Below are positions 42,968 to 52,041 of a stretch of 64,000 nt of DNA, in pieces (within the stretch, counting starts at the first letter, position 1; the number at the start of each line of letters is the position of its first letter). The stretch spans positions 186,001 through 250,000 of the forward strand of contig NZ_JBLWVT010000009.1 of NCBI RefSeq assembly GCF_048268305.1. Direction: 5' to 3'. The position numbers and the translations under genes were made by a program. This DNA comes from Pseudodonghicola sp048268305. Its GTDB lineage: Bacteria > Pseudomonadota > Alphaproteobacteria > Rhodobacterales > Rhodobacteraceae. The notes under the pieces were generated by a model. The model searched no databases and was not told the DNA's origin. It saw only the letters and a program-made list of their open reading frames with translations.

Positions 42968-44741
42968 GGTCGGCCACAAACTTAATGGCTGCGGTGATAT
43001 ATGCGGGTGGATGCTGGCCCGTCGGTAGTTTGCGCGCAAACTTGGCGCTCAACCTTCCCTTGCCTATATCCGCGATCATCGCGAGTAGCTGGGCAGGATC
43101 GACTGGCGTGCCGGAACGCCAATCCGCGATGCGCTTGGTGCGGATGGAGCCGAAACCCTGTTCTGACAAGATATCGAGTAGTGTGCCGAGCAAGGCAGGC
43201 GTGTTCGCGATCGAAACTTCGAATGTCTGATCGTTTAGAAAGACACCCCACTGCTTCCCGCTTTCGCTAAACCAAGCAAAATCGGAAGCGCTGTAATCAG
43301 CGCGCTGTTCGGCAGTAAGCACTTGTTGCCCCGACACCGACGCATAGGCATCCCAAATGTCCAACATGCGGGCCTTACCAAGCGGTGGCTTCGAGCCGTC
43401 CAAGGGATCCCAGTCGGTGACAACAGAGAAAGGCAGGCCAAGACCGGCGGCAAGCTTGACATAGGGCGTGAAATTGACGCCGGCGACGTTGCATACTGTG
43501 ATCCCAAGCAGATCAAGCTTATACCCAAGTGCATCGGCGAATGCTGGCAGCAGCGTCTCCTCGGCATCGCCCTCGACGAAGATGACGCCGCGCGAGAACA
43601 GCAGCTCGGAGCGCGTGGCGGTCAAGTAGCGTTCGATGTCATCAAGTTCCTCGGGCGTAACAGGAAGGTTCGCAAGCGAATAGGCGTGCGTTTTTCCGCC
43701 TTGCGCTTTGAGATGCACAATCCCACGAAGTGGTGCGACAGCGGCGAGGGTTGGCGAGTGGCTTGTGACGATCAGCGCCTGGTTAGGATCACCAGATTTG
43801 AATAGCTTGTCGAATACCCCGCGTTGAAGTTGGGGGTGGAGATGGGCTTCAGGCTCCTCGATACACAGCAGCGAATAGTTGCGTTCATTTTTTGCCCGCC
43901 GCCACGCGAACTCAGCTAGTTTGAGCGCGATCAGCGCTACATTTGCTGAACCGAGGCTCGCCTCGGAGAGGCCTCGCTTGCCATTGTCGATGAACATAGA
44001 GATTGAACGAAACAAGCGGAGTGGGTCAGCTGGTGCAAAACGCAGACGTGCATCAATGTCGTGGACCTTACCAGCGAGTTCGAGAATGCCACCGCGCAAT
44101 TCATCCTCGAGCGCTTTTACTGTGGGAAAGGCTTCGAGCGCTTTGGTGGCGCGGTCGAGGTCGGCGGCTACGGCGTCGAGTGATGCGCGATCAACGCCGG
44201 AAATCGCATCTTCGAGCAATGGACGCAGCGGTGAATTGCGCCATGATCCAAGTTGGCCTTCCGCATCGCGCAGGGCTTCAAGCATGTCGAGTGCGATCCG
44301 TCGCCGCAACCGACTGGGGATGGGGCGCGCTTCGTCGCCACCGCCGAAAACGACAAACTCGTAGTCTGCATCGGATTGTGGCGATCCAGCGACCTCTGGC
44401 TTTTTACGAAAGACATAACTGAGTCTGGCGATCCTGGGATCGCCTGCGATACGAAAATCCGTAAGCAGGGCCGCTTGCGCGTCATCGGCATCGAACTCGG
44501 CGAAATCGAGATGCACTTCGATCTGGGGGCTTTGTGCGAGATCGCATCCGTCCCAGAAATCCGAAAGTTTTAGCTGGCGCGCCGCGTCAGGGAGCGTCGG
44601 GTCAAGGACGAGGCGAATGGCGAAAAGGAGATTGCTTTTGCCGACGCGGTTCTCACCCAGCAGCACGACATTGCCAGCGAGCGCAATATCGATCGTCTCA
44701 AAATTGCGGAAATTCCGGATGTTCAACCTGGCTAGTCGCAT
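42960..44741 (-). CDS. gajA: OLD-family ATPase-TOPRIM nuclease, GajA-type
   Basis: 593 aa, start at 44741 after AAGGAG. N-terminal ABC-type ATPase: Walker A GENRVGKS (29-36), signature LSEASLGSANVAL (258-270), Walker B LLCIEEPEAHLHP (301-313), then H-loop VTSHSP. C-terminal TOPRIM: E390 in FVEGDAEE and D443-x-D445 in VVTDWD. In Gabija, GajA is a site-specific DNA nickase released from nucleotide inhibition when phage lowers NTP levels. Pairing with a UvrD helicase supports Gabija or a class 2 OLD relative. Confidence 0.88.
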   Translation of the reverse strand: MRLARLNIRNFRNFETIDIALAGNVVLLGENRVGKSNLLFAIRLVLDPTLPDAARQLKLSDFWDGCDLAQSPQIEVHLDFAEFDADDAQAALLTDFRIAGDPRIARLSYVFRKKPEVAGSPQSDADYEFVVFGGGDEARPIPSRLRRRIALDMLEALRDAEGQLGSWRNSPLRPLLEDAISGVDRASLDAVAADLDRATKALEAFPTVKALEDELRGGILELAGKVHDIDARLRFAPADPLRLFRSISMFIDNGKRGLSEASLGSANVALIALKLAEFAWRRAKNERNYSLLCIEEPEAHLHPQLQRGVFDKLFKSGDPNQALIVTSHSPTLAAVAPLRGIVHLKAQGGKTHAYSLANLPVTPEELDDIERYLTATRSELLFSRGVIFVEGDAEETLLPAFADALGYKLDLLGITVCNVAGVNFTPYVKLAAGLGLPFSVVTDWDPLDGSKPPLGKARMLDIWDAYASVSGQQVLTAEQRADYSASDFAWFSESGKQWGVFLNDQTFEVSIANTPALLGTLLDILSEQGFGSIRTKRIADWRSGTPVDPAQLLAMIADIGKGRLSAKFARKLPTGQHPPAYITAAIKFVADRV

Positions 44742-45058
44742 CAAAACTCCTTTTTTTGCGATGAGGTTGTTCGTTGCCTGGAAGTGGTCATGCGGACGAA
44801 CTGAAGTCAATTAATCTCTGGGTACCAACATGGAGGCAGCAGAGTGAACTGCAAAAACGGTAGTTTGAACTGATGCGGTGGATGCACCCACCCAACGGCA
44901 TCAGTTCACAAAGCCGGCCTTGGCTCAAGCCTTGGTCGCGACCAAAGGCATCTGAAATAACAACGCGATTTTGAGAAAGGCCTTGCGATCTTATTTCAAC
45001 GCCTTGAGATTTGCTACACAGTAGAGAATGGTTAGCTTGCACGTCCGGAGGTACTCGC
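44742..45058. promoter_or_regulatory. Divergent promoter region between two defence operons, with a large hairpin
   Basis: 317 bp without a gene between gajA (minus) and the ABC-3C operon (plus). TGAACTGATGC (44866-44876) and GCATCAGTTCA (44898-44908) are perfect 11-bp inverted arms; inside them GGTGG (44877-44881) can pair with CCACC (44888-44892). A further TGAACTG lies at 44845-44851, 21 bp from the left arm. The repeated GAACTG half-site looks like an operator for one regulator of both systems, or a structured leader RNA. Confidence 0.45.
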
Positions 45059-46270
45059 ATGGCCGCCTCAACACCGAGCTTCAGTGCAGCCCCATCCGCT
45101 GCGGGGTACCTCTATCAAGCCCGTTTGGCGTTGGCACTGTGCCTGAAATACGTGAACACTGAAGCTAGTGTCGAGGTGGGGATCGAGCGACTGGATGACG
45201 TCTCGTTCGCGACCAATGGAACGGCGCTGGAACTTCTTCAGGCAAAGCATCACATCAATCGGGTGGCTAGCCTCACCGACAAGAGTGTCGACCTCTGGAA
45301 GACACTGCGCGTCTGGAGCGAGGCCGCCGCAAAGGATCCGTCTCTCCCCGCGCGTACCCGCCTGGCCCTTGTGACCACAGGTTCCGCGCCCGATCACAGT
45401 GCAGCTGGGAAGCTGCGTCCGGCGAGAACCTATCCAGCCGGAGAAGTGCGAGACCCTAAAGCAGCGACCGTACTGCTTGAGGCGGTCGCGGAAGCGGGAG
45501 GCAATCAGGAACTGAAGGCAGCCTATGCGGCGTTCCTGGCACTCGGCCCCACCATGCGGATTTCGCTCCTAAGCTCGATCGAAATCTTGGATAATCAGCC
45601 GTTAGTCACTGACTTGGGCGAGGCAATCGAAAAGGAACTACGCCTGCTCGCGCCACGAGGCCAAGCCGCAGTCGCCCGCGAGCGATTGGAGGGCTGGTGG
45701 TGGCCGCGCGTATGCAAGGCGCTCATAGCCAGCCCAGCAGAGTCCATCGCGGTATTGGAGATCGAGGCAAAACTTGACGACATCCGTGACGGCCTGAAGC
45801 GCGACGCATTGGTTGCCGATCAAGAACATGTCGATCCTCCCATTGACGAGATCGCCGACTACGAAGGGCGCCCCTTCGTCAGACAACTGAAGGTGGTTGG
45901 CGTCGGTGGAAATCGCGTCGAGTATGCCAAGAGAGACTACTATCGGGCATTCACCCAGCGATCAAAATGGGTCCGTGAGCACTTAGTGTTCGACGGCGAG
46001 ATCGCAAGATATGAGCAAGCCCTTATCGAGGAATGGCAGCCCCGGTTTCAGCAGATGCGCGACAAGATTGGGGATGGAGGAATCACCGATACGGCGCGCC
46101 GCCACGCCGGCCAGGAACTTTACAGTTGGGTAGAGGCAGATGCCCGTTTTCCGTTCCGGACAGTCAGCCACCGCTTCCTCACCGTCGGTTCATACCACAT
46201 TCTAGCCAACGACATGCGTGTCGGATGGCATCCAGATTTCGAGACGGCTTGTTCCGACGAGGAGGTCTAG
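45059..46270 (+). CDS. ABC-three-component system effector with nuclease-like N-terminus
   Basis: 403 aa; the ATG at 45059 has GGAGG upstream. Residues 10-70 resemble the Cap4/DUF4297-type restriction-endonuclease fold: AAGYLYQARLAL, then D46/D47 and E58-x2-Q61-x-K63 in ELLQAKHH. The C-terminal domain (RFLTVGSYHILANDMRVGWHPDFE) matches the shared module that joins effectors to ABC-3C systems. It would cut DNA when released by the ATPase and middle component. First gene of a three-gene operon, two bases before the next start. Confidence 0.8.
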   Translation: MAASTPSFSAAPSAAGYLYQARLALALCLKYVNTEASVEVGIERLDDVSFATNGTALELLQAKHHINRVASLTDKSVDLWKTLRVWSEAAAKDPSLPARTRLALVTTGSAPDHSAAGKLRPARTYPAGEVRDPKAATVLLEAVAEAGGNQELKAAYAAFLALGPTMRISLLSSIEILDNQPLVTDLGEAIEKELRLLAPRGQAAVARERLEGWWWPRVCKALIASPAESIAVLEIEAKLDDIRDGLKRDALVADQEHVDPPIDEIADYEGRPFVRQLKVVGVGGNRVEYAKRDYYRAFTQRSKWVREHLVFDGEIARYEQALIEEWQPRFQQMRDKIGDGGITDTARRHAGQELYSWVEADARFPFRTVSHRFLTVGSYHILANDMRVGWHPDFETACSDEEV

Positions 46271-46272
46271 CA

Positions 46273-46803
46273 GTGGCTTCGCGCTGGAATTTAGCTTGGC
46301 GCGATCGGCCTGCTGAGGAAGCGGCCCTTCTTAACCCAGCTTTCTGCGGCGAACTGATTGCTCGCGCCACCAAGGATTACGAACGGATCCGCGCGGCGGC
46401 ATTTCCGCTTCCTTTGGGCTTTGTGGTCCTCCCCCTGGTGTTGCACCCGCCAACCCTTTCAGCATTACCCGGTCGGGCGAACACAACCTTCGCCACCTGG
46501 TCGGCAAACAATGAGGCGCTGCTTGCCGAACTGCCGGAACGTACCCTGCGTCTTAGACCGATTAGCCGTGAAGCCCTGCTCTTCCTCACGCAGCATCGAG
46601 CCCTAACGGTAGACGGTGCGGGGCTACGGACGGGTGAGAAGCCCATAAGACTTACTGCGAAAGCCGAGACGACAACGCCAGCTGTCGACGACATCCGCCG
46701 CGCAGCCAGCCTGCTTGGCCGATGGTTCGCCAACCAAGGCGCGCCGGTCCAAATCCACCAGACTACAGTCCAAATCCTCCAGACTATGGGAGTGACGCCA
46801 TGA
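46273..46803 (+). CDS. ABC-three-component system middle component
   Basis: 176 aa from a GTG at 46273 that has GGAGG upstream and lies two bases after the effector stop. N-terminal WRDRPAEEAALLNPAFCGELIARATKDY and PLGFVVLPLVLHPPTLSALPGR are typical of 'three component ABC system middle component' proteins. It is thought to bridge effector and ATPase. Its stop overlaps the ATG of the ATPase gene (ATGA). Confidence 0.8.
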   Translation: MASRWNLAWRDRPAEEAALLNPAFCGELIARATKDYERIRAAAFPLPLGFVVLPLVLHPPTLSALPGRANTTFATWSANNEALLAELPERTLRLRPISREALLFLTQHRALTVDGAGLRTGEKPIRLTAKAETTTPAVDDIRRAASLLGRWFANQGAPVQIHQTTVQILQTMGVTP

Positions 46804-48743
46804 TCCTGCAGTTGCGAGCGATCGCAATGTACTCCCACGATGGCGAGCGGCGCGACATTGAGTTCGCTCTTGGGCGACTGAACATCGTCACCGGAGCCTC
46901 GAAGACGGGCAAGTCGGCCTTGCTCGATATCGTCGACTACTGCTGGGGCCGTGGCGAATGCACTATTCCAGAGGGCGAAATTCGGCGCAGCGTGTCTTGG
47001 TTCGCCATCCTGTTGGACCGCGACGGCGAAGGCATTCTTATAGCCCGACGCAATCCGGGGCCAGCCGGCAAGGCCAGCGATGAAATCTTCTTCGAACGTG
47101 GGGTTGCGGGATTTCCCGACTCCCCGCAACCCTTCACCAAGAATGTGACCGCCGATGGCCTGCGCACCCGGCTCTCGATGGTATTGGGCATCGCTGAGAA
47201 CAAGCACATTCCCGAAGCCGGATCAACTCGGGCGCCGCTGGAGGCCTCGTCCAGCCAGGCGATCTTCTTTTGCCTTCAAGCTCAGGATGAAATCGCCAGC
47301 CGCCGCCTGCTTTTCCATCGCCAGGGCGAACAGTTTATACCCTCACACATCAAGGACACGCTGCCGTATTTCGTCGGCGCAATGGGCGAGGACCATTACC
47401 TGCAGCGCATGCGCTATGATGAGGCTCGGGCGCGCCTGCGTAAACTCGAACGCGACTACTCCGAAGCTCGCACGTTGGCAAATGAAGCATCCGGCACCGC
47501 CCAATCGCTTCTTCAGGAAGCAAAGCGAGTTGGCTTGTTGCCCTTCGATGTCTTCGCTGACACGCCGGCTGGACTGCGCGCACTTTTGACGACCGCTGCG
47601 TCCCCCCGCGAACTTGCCTACGCGCACAATGACGATCCGGCATCGGACCTAACAGACATGGAAAGTCGCCGTCGGCGCCTGCGCGGCGAAATGCAAGAGG
47701 TGCGTGAAGAGATCGCCGACGTCCAAAGGCTTGAACGAGAGGCATCGGAATTTCAGGTTGAGGCTCGGGAGCAGGAAGCTCGCCTAGCCTCGATCGGCTT
47801 GCTTACTGATGACAGCGGCGACGCCGAGACTTGCCCGCTTTGCGACAGCCACTTGGCAACCCCCATCCCATCGGTCAACGAAGTTCGCAGATCGCTCACC
47901 GCGCTTGAAGGCCAGCTACGATCAGTGCGTCGAGACAACCCACGCCTTCAGGCCCGACAAGCGCAGCTTGAAGCACGTCGGAACGCGCTCGATGAGCAGT
48001 TGAGAACTGTCCAGGCTGACATTCTCGCGCGAATATCGGAAAATGAACGGCTCAGGATCGAACAGGACCAGTTCACCGAACAAGCTCGCGTCGCCGGCCG
48101 CATCGGCTACTATCTCGAGAATGCTCGGGCTGTTACTTCCGATGAGGGCATTCGACTGGCGATCGCACGGGCAAGAGCTGAGGTGTCCGAACTCGAACAG
48201 CTCCTTGATCAGGAGGCGCTCGAAGAAAGGCTTACCACCGCATTGGGCCTCGTGGGTCGAGATCTCACCCGGTATGCGCGTATCTTAAACCTTGAGCATG
48301 GCGACAATGCGCTGCGGCTTGATCGGAAGAATCTCACCGTTGTCGCGGACACGATCGATGGCCCCTTGGCCCTCCCGCAGATAGGAAGCGGTGAAAACTG
48401 GGTCGGCTATCATGTCGCCGCCCACCTCGCGCTCCATGGGCTGTTTCGTGCCCGCAAGCGACCGGTCCCCGCATTCCTGATACTCGATCAGCCGTCTCAG
48501 GCGCATTACCCGCCCGAACGGGACGTCGGGGAGATTGACCGCAATGGTGACGAGGACCAAGCTGCCGTCGCTCAACTGTACAAGCTTCTCTACGACTATT
48601 GCACGGAGCACTATCCAAACATGCAGATCATCGTCATGGACCATGTCGAATTGCTAGAGGATTGGTTCCGAGAGGCCATGGTCCAGCGCTGGCGGGACGG
48701 TATCAAGCTGGTGCCTGTAAGCTGGCTACGGTCGTCGACCTAG
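46800..48743 (+). CDS. ABC-three-component system ATPase (DUF3732, Rad50-like)
   Basis: 647 aa. Walker A GASKTGKS (32-39), long coiled coils (about 205-335 and 370-480) joined by a zinc-hook-like CPLC (345-348), then signature GSGENWVGY (529-537) and Walker B FLILDQPSQ (559-567). In the Walker B end Q replaces the usual catalytic E, as is common in DUF3732 proteins, so hydrolysis may be slow and the ATPase may act as a sensor switch. Predicted to survey DNA or nucleoprotein and control the nuclease-like effector. Confidence 0.85.
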   Translation: MILQLRAIAMYSHDGERRDIEFALGRLNIVTGASKTGKSALLDIVDYCWGRGECTIPEGEIRRSVSWFAILLDRDGEGILIARRNPGPAGKASDEIFFERGVAGFPDSPQPFTKNVTADGLRTRLSMVLGIAENKHIPEAGSTRAPLEASSSQAIFFCLQAQDEIASRRLLFHRQGEQFIPSHIKDTLPYFVGAMGEDHYLQRMRYDEARARLRKLERDYSEARTLANEASGTAQSLLQEAKRVGLLPFDVFADTPAGLRALLTTAASPRELAYAHNDDPASDLTDMESRRRRLRGEMQEVREEIADVQRLEREASEFQVEAREQEARLASIGLLTDDSGDAETCPLCDSHLATPIPSVNEVRRSLTALEGQLRSVRRDNPRLQARQAQLEARRNALDEQLRTVQADILARISENERLRIEQDQFTEQARVAGRIGYYLENARAVTSDEGIRLAIARARAEVSELEQLLDQEALEERLTTALGLVGRDLTRYARILNLEHGDNALRLDRKNLTVVADTIDGPLALPQIGSGENWVGYHVAAHLALHGLFRARKRPVPAFLILDQPSQAHYPPERDVGEIDRNGDEDQAAVAQLYKLLYDYCTEHYPNMQIIVMDHVELLEDWFREAMVQRWRDGIKLVPVSWLRSST

Positions 48744-48765
48744 CACCAACGGACGGGAACGCTTC

Positions 48766-48957
48766 ATGGATGTGATCCCGAAGTTTACCAATAAGCGCGA
48801 CGTCGAGTTCGCGCGGATCGATTTCCTGGCGCTCGCACCCGGAAAGCGCTTGGCTTTTCTTTCGGCCCAATCGCAGTCGCTGTTCAAGCTGCGGTCAATA
48901 GCAGCTTGCTCCCGCATCACGACTGTGCCGACGGGGACTTCGCTGCGCCGCGTCTGA
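48766..48957 (+). CDS. Possible small hypothetical protein after the ABC-3C operon
   Basis: 63 codons (MDVIPKFTNKRDVEFARIDFLAL...) start 22 bp after the ATPase stop with a weak GGGAACG upstream. The first 35 residues look protein-like and the tail does not. No family recognised. It could be a truncated gene or chance reading. Confidence 0.25.
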   Translation: MDVIPKFTNKRDVEFARIDFLALAPGKRLAFLSAQSQSLFKLRSIAACSRITTVPTGTSLRRV

Positions 48958-49039
48958 GCGGCGGCTATTGGGAATACTGCCCCACAGAAGAGGTTACGCC
49001 TGACCGCCTGCAAAGGGCCGTTCTACACCCGAAGCAAAC

Positions 49040-49342
49040 CTATTTGCATGAGTACGCATCCGCATGACTGACAGTACCATCTGCATCAGAAACGGTCTGC
49101 GTCAAGACAAAGGCATTCCCGCCGATTTCCGCCACCGAGTTTCGAACTTTATTAAGAGCGCTTCGCGCATCCCCAGCAACAGTAAGGCCGAAAAACTCTG
49201 ACCCAGACACCGGACCAAGGAAACTGCAATTTTCCGCGCCTGCCAGTGAGATTTGCCGAACCGAGACAGCTTGGTTCGTGAGCTCTGTGCTGCAGGCGGA
49301 TAGGAAAGCCACGGCAGTAATCATCGAATAGAAAGTCTTCAT
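49040..49342 (-). CDS. DUF4156-type lipoprotein
   Basis: 100 aa from the ATG at 49342. Lipoprotein signal with lipobox LSAC (C17), mature part with ENCSFLGPVSGSEFFG, ARSALNKVRNSVAEIGGNAFVL and a C-terminal SHADAYSC, the pattern of DUF4156 proteins. The two cysteines (ENC and YSC) probably form a disulphide. Anchored in the outer membrane facing the periplasm; function unknown. Confidence 0.78.
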   Translation of the reverse strand: MKTFYSMITAVAFLSACSTELTNQAVSVRQISLAGAENCSFLGPVSGSEFFGLTVAGDARSALNKVRNSVAEIGGNAFVLTQTVSDADGTVSHADAYSCK

Positions 49343-49564
49343 CACTGATGTCCAAAAAGTTCCTTTATGCGACTTTGCAGCACAAGCCTAGGTTCGGCAA
49401 CCATAAGTCTTGTCGTTGAAATGCTCCACTTGGGCGGCGCCATTGGTCGCTGAACGTGGCGTCTCCGATGCGCCGCATATCTGATAGCGAAAGTCGGGTT
49501 TGACGTTCTGCAGTGCGGCAATGTGAAGAGGGGCCAAGGTCAGCAAAGGGCCGAACAGGTCGAC

Positions 49565-49601
49565 GCGGCGGCGCTGCGAGAAAGGCTCGCAGCGCCGCCG
49601 C
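49565..49601. repeat. 16-bp perfect stem-loop upstream of the DUF2268 gene
   Basis: GCGGCGGCGCTGCGAG (49565-49580) and CTCGCAGCGCCGCCGC (49586-49601) are exact reverse complements with loop AAAGG. No T tract follows. It lies 55 bp before the ATG at 49656 and could be a terminator, an operator or a transcript-stabilising leader. The remaining gap 49343-49564 holds nothing recognisable. Confidence 0.5.
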
Positions 49602-49655
49602 ATGACGGCTCCGAGCCCATTGCGGTCTTTAGCATTCAAATGCAATGGTCCCGCC

Positions 49656-50300
49656 ATGCCCAAGATGATCCTGCATATCCTCAATGGCCGCCATCAGCTC
49701 GCCGACATGGAAGAATGGCTCTCGGACCGGCTGAACGAGGCCTTCTCGGTGTCGGCGCTGCATTTGCCGCTGCAGGATACAGACGTGATCGTGAAGGCCG
49801 GACAGGCCGTCATCCCCGAGAAAGGGCACCTAGGCTATGCCCCGGAGAAGGGGCTGATCTTCGTCACCGTAGATCCGGGAAATTCTGTCTTGCGGGCAAA
49901 TCCATCGCAGTCGTTGGAACGCATGCTGGCGCATGAGCTGCATCACGCCGCGCGTTGGGACGGGCCTGGCTATGGCAAGACGCTTGGCGAGGCGCTTGTG
50001 TCCGAGGGGTTGGCCGGGCACTTCGCGCAGGAAGCCTATGGCGGCGCGAGCGAGCCTTGGGAGCAACTGTCCGTCAGCGCCGTGCGTCGGTACGTTGCCA
50101 AGGCTCAAGCTGAATGGTCAAGCCCCGAGTATAACCACGCTGAATGGTTCTTCGGGTCAAAGGACGTCCCGACATGGGTCGGATACTCCCTTGGGTATCA
50201 CGTGGTCGGGCGTTATCTTGCCGCGCATGGCGATGCTCGAGCTTCCAGGTTAGTCCACGCGGAGGCTGTTGATTTTCGTACCTTCCTCGAGGCGGTCTGA
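49656..50300 (+). CDS. DUF2268 putative Zn-dependent protease
   Basis: 214 aa. HExxH motif H93-E94-L-H-H97 in MLAHELHHAARW, with the downstream EGLAGHFAQE glutamate as likely third ligand; this is the DUF2268 / YjaZ-like predicted protease. No signal peptide, so cytoplasmic. Start ATG at 49656 chosen over frames open from 49602 because it gives the family N-terminus (PKMILHILNGRH). Lies alone between the defence genes and tRNA-Ala. Confidence 0.85.
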   Translation: MPKMILHILNGRHQLADMEEWLSDRLNEAFSVSALHLPLQDTDVIVKAGQAVIPEKGHLGYAPEKGLIFVTVDPGNSVLRANPSQSLERMLAHELHHAARWDGPGYGKTLGEALVSEGLAGHFAQEAYGGASEPWEQLSVSAVRRYVAKAQAEWSSPEYNHAEWFFGSKDVPTWVGYSLGYHVVGRYLAAHGDARASRLVHAEAVDFRTFLEAV

Positions 50301-50580
50301 CCGTCCGCTCTGCCGACGTGAGATCGTTGGAAATGCTGCGCCGGGGCCCGAACGGCCGATTTGGTGAAGCCGCGCCGCGGCGCCCACCAGAGCACCGAGT
50401 GTCCGTTCAGGGCCGGATTCGCTGAAGTCGCGCGATCAAAGTGACGGGATGAAGGGCGGCGAAGCGATCCTTTGGGGCTTACGCTGCCTGCACTCTCTTA
50501 GAGCAACAAAAAAAGCCAGCAGAGCGATCTCTACGGGCTTCGAACGCCTGACGCGCACAGATTTCCCAATAAAATGGACA

Positions 50581-50603
50581 ATCTTCCGTCATTCATGGAA
50601 GAT
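50581..50603 (-). terminator. Terminator of tRNA-Ala
   Basis: On the minus strand ATCTTCC-N9-GGAAGAT is followed by TGTCCATTTTATT, 27 bases after the encoded CCA end. The 280 bp to its left, up to the DUF2268 stop at 50300, contain no recognisable gene. Confidence 0.6.
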
Positions 50604-50629
50604 CTATCCGTCACTTTTCATTGGGAATT

Positions 50630-50705
<76 letters not shown>

Positions 50706-50878
50706 GTCGCTGTTTCCAGCGTGCCGTTTCCGGCGGTGTGGGCGTCGTTTACGGAACGGCGCCGGGATGTTCAAGCGAAAAAATCATCTTTGTGACAGGA
50801 TTTTTCGCGGGCTGTAAAACCGGCCTGAAATGCCGGGGGTCGGTCGGGGCGGATACCTGAATATCCGCCCTGAGCTGG

Positions 50879-51208
50879 TTACGCTTCGTCGTCGTCCGAA
50901 GACATGTCGGCGATATCGTCGAGCGAGACGTTGTCTTCGTCGTCGTCGTCGAGAACATCGTCCCCCAGGTCCATATCGACCGCGTCGTCCTCATCATCCA
51001 GAACGACATCGTCCTCGTCCATCGCGTGGGCTTTGGCCTTCACGGTTGCTGCGTCTTCGGCATCTGCGGCAATCATCCGGCTCTTGCCGATATCAAGTTC
51101 GACGATCTCGCCCGTGTAGGGGCTGACGATCGGATTCTTATTCAGGTCGTAGAACCGTTTGCCGGTGGTCGGGCAAACGCGTTTTACGCCCCATTCTTCC
51201 TTGGGCAT
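50879..51208 (-). CDS. TIGR02300 family protein
   Basis: 109 aa. N-terminal KEEWGVKRVCPTTGKRFYDLNKNPIVSPYTGE (zinc-ribbon-like FYDLN motif) and a C-terminal tail made mostly of D and E. The family is restricted to alphaproteobacteria and has no assigned role; it is usually a stand-alone housekeeping gene near tRNA genes, as here. Confidence 0.93.
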   Translation of the reverse strand: MPKEEWGVKRVCPTTGKRFYDLNKNPIVSPYTGEIVELDIGKSRMIAADAEDAATVKAKAHAMDEDDVVLDDEDDAVDMDLGDDVLDDDDEDNVSLDDIADMSSDDDEA

Positions 51209-51311
51209 GTGAAATCCCCTCGATTATCTGCTGAGTCGTGTCGACGATTCCGTGCACCTGCCATATGAGGTAGGTACTGTCAAAGCCTTTGCGACCTCGG
51301 ATTTCGAACTG

Positions 51312-51998
51312 ATGAGCGAGTATTTTCTGGATGGGGCGCCCCCCGTCCCCCTGACCTTGCGCCGATCCGCCCAGGCGAGGCGGATCAGCCTGCGGATTTC
51401 GCAGCTTGACGGGCGGGTGACGCTGACCCTGCCGGCCCGCATCCCCGAGGCCGAGGCGCTGGCTTTCGCACAGGAGAAAGAGGACTGGATTCGCCGGCAT
51501 CTCGCCGCCCGGAGCGAAGACGTCGATATCGCGGCCGGAGCCATGATCCCGGTCGAGGGGGTGGCGCGGCGGATTGTCTTTTCGACGGGGCGGCGGGTGG
51601 TGCTGGAGGCCGAGCGCATCGCCGTGCCGGGGCCGGCGGTGGCGGCGCGGCTGCAGTCCTGGCTGAAGGAACTGGCGCGCGACCGGCTGGTGGGCGCCTC
51701 GGACAGCTATGCCCGGGTGCTGGGGCGGAGCTATACGCGGGTGTCGCTGCGCGATACCCGGTCGCGCTGGGGCTCGTGCTCCTCGCATGGGGCGCTGATG
51801 TATTCTTGGCGGTTGATTCTCGCGCCGCCCGAGGTGCTGCGCTATGTCGCCGCGCATGAGGTGGCGCATCTGGTCGAGATGAACCATTCGGCGGCCTTCT
51901 GGAGGCAGGTGGGGCGGCTTTACGGGCCCTATGAGGCGCCGCGACAGTGGTTGCGCGCCCATGGGGGGGAGTTGCATCGTTATCGCTTCACCAGGTGA
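51312..51998 (+). CDS. YgjP-like (M48/SprT-type) metallopeptidase
   Basis: 228 aa. Conserved RxRWGSC (150-156) and the zinc motif H182-E-V-A-H186 in VAAHEVAHLVEMNHS define the YgjP/DUF45 group. No membrane segment, so a soluble predicted zinc peptidase of unknown substrate. Start at 51312 gives the family N-terminus (PPVPLTLRRSAQARRISLRIS); an upstream GTG in frame at 51252 is less likely. Confidence 0.88.
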   Translation: MSEYFLDGAPPVPLTLRRSAQARRISLRISQLDGRVTLTLPARIPEAEALAFAQEKEDWIRRHLAARSEDVDIAAGAMIPVEGVARRIVFSTGRRVVLEAERIAVPGPAVAARLQSWLKELARDRLVGASDSYARVLGRSYTRVSLRDTRSRWGSCSSHGALMYSWRLILAPPEVLRYVAAHEVAHLVEMNHSAAFWRQVGRLYGPYEAPRQWLRAHGGELHRYRFTR

Positions 51999-52041
51999 GG
52001 CGCGCGGCGGGGTCCTTGACGGCGGCGGCCTTTGTGATCAC

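Noticed and set aside
49388..49684. 98-codon minus-strand frame in the gap before the DUF2268 gene
   Set aside because: It crosses the 16-bp hairpin and the start of the real gene, and its composition is not protein-like.
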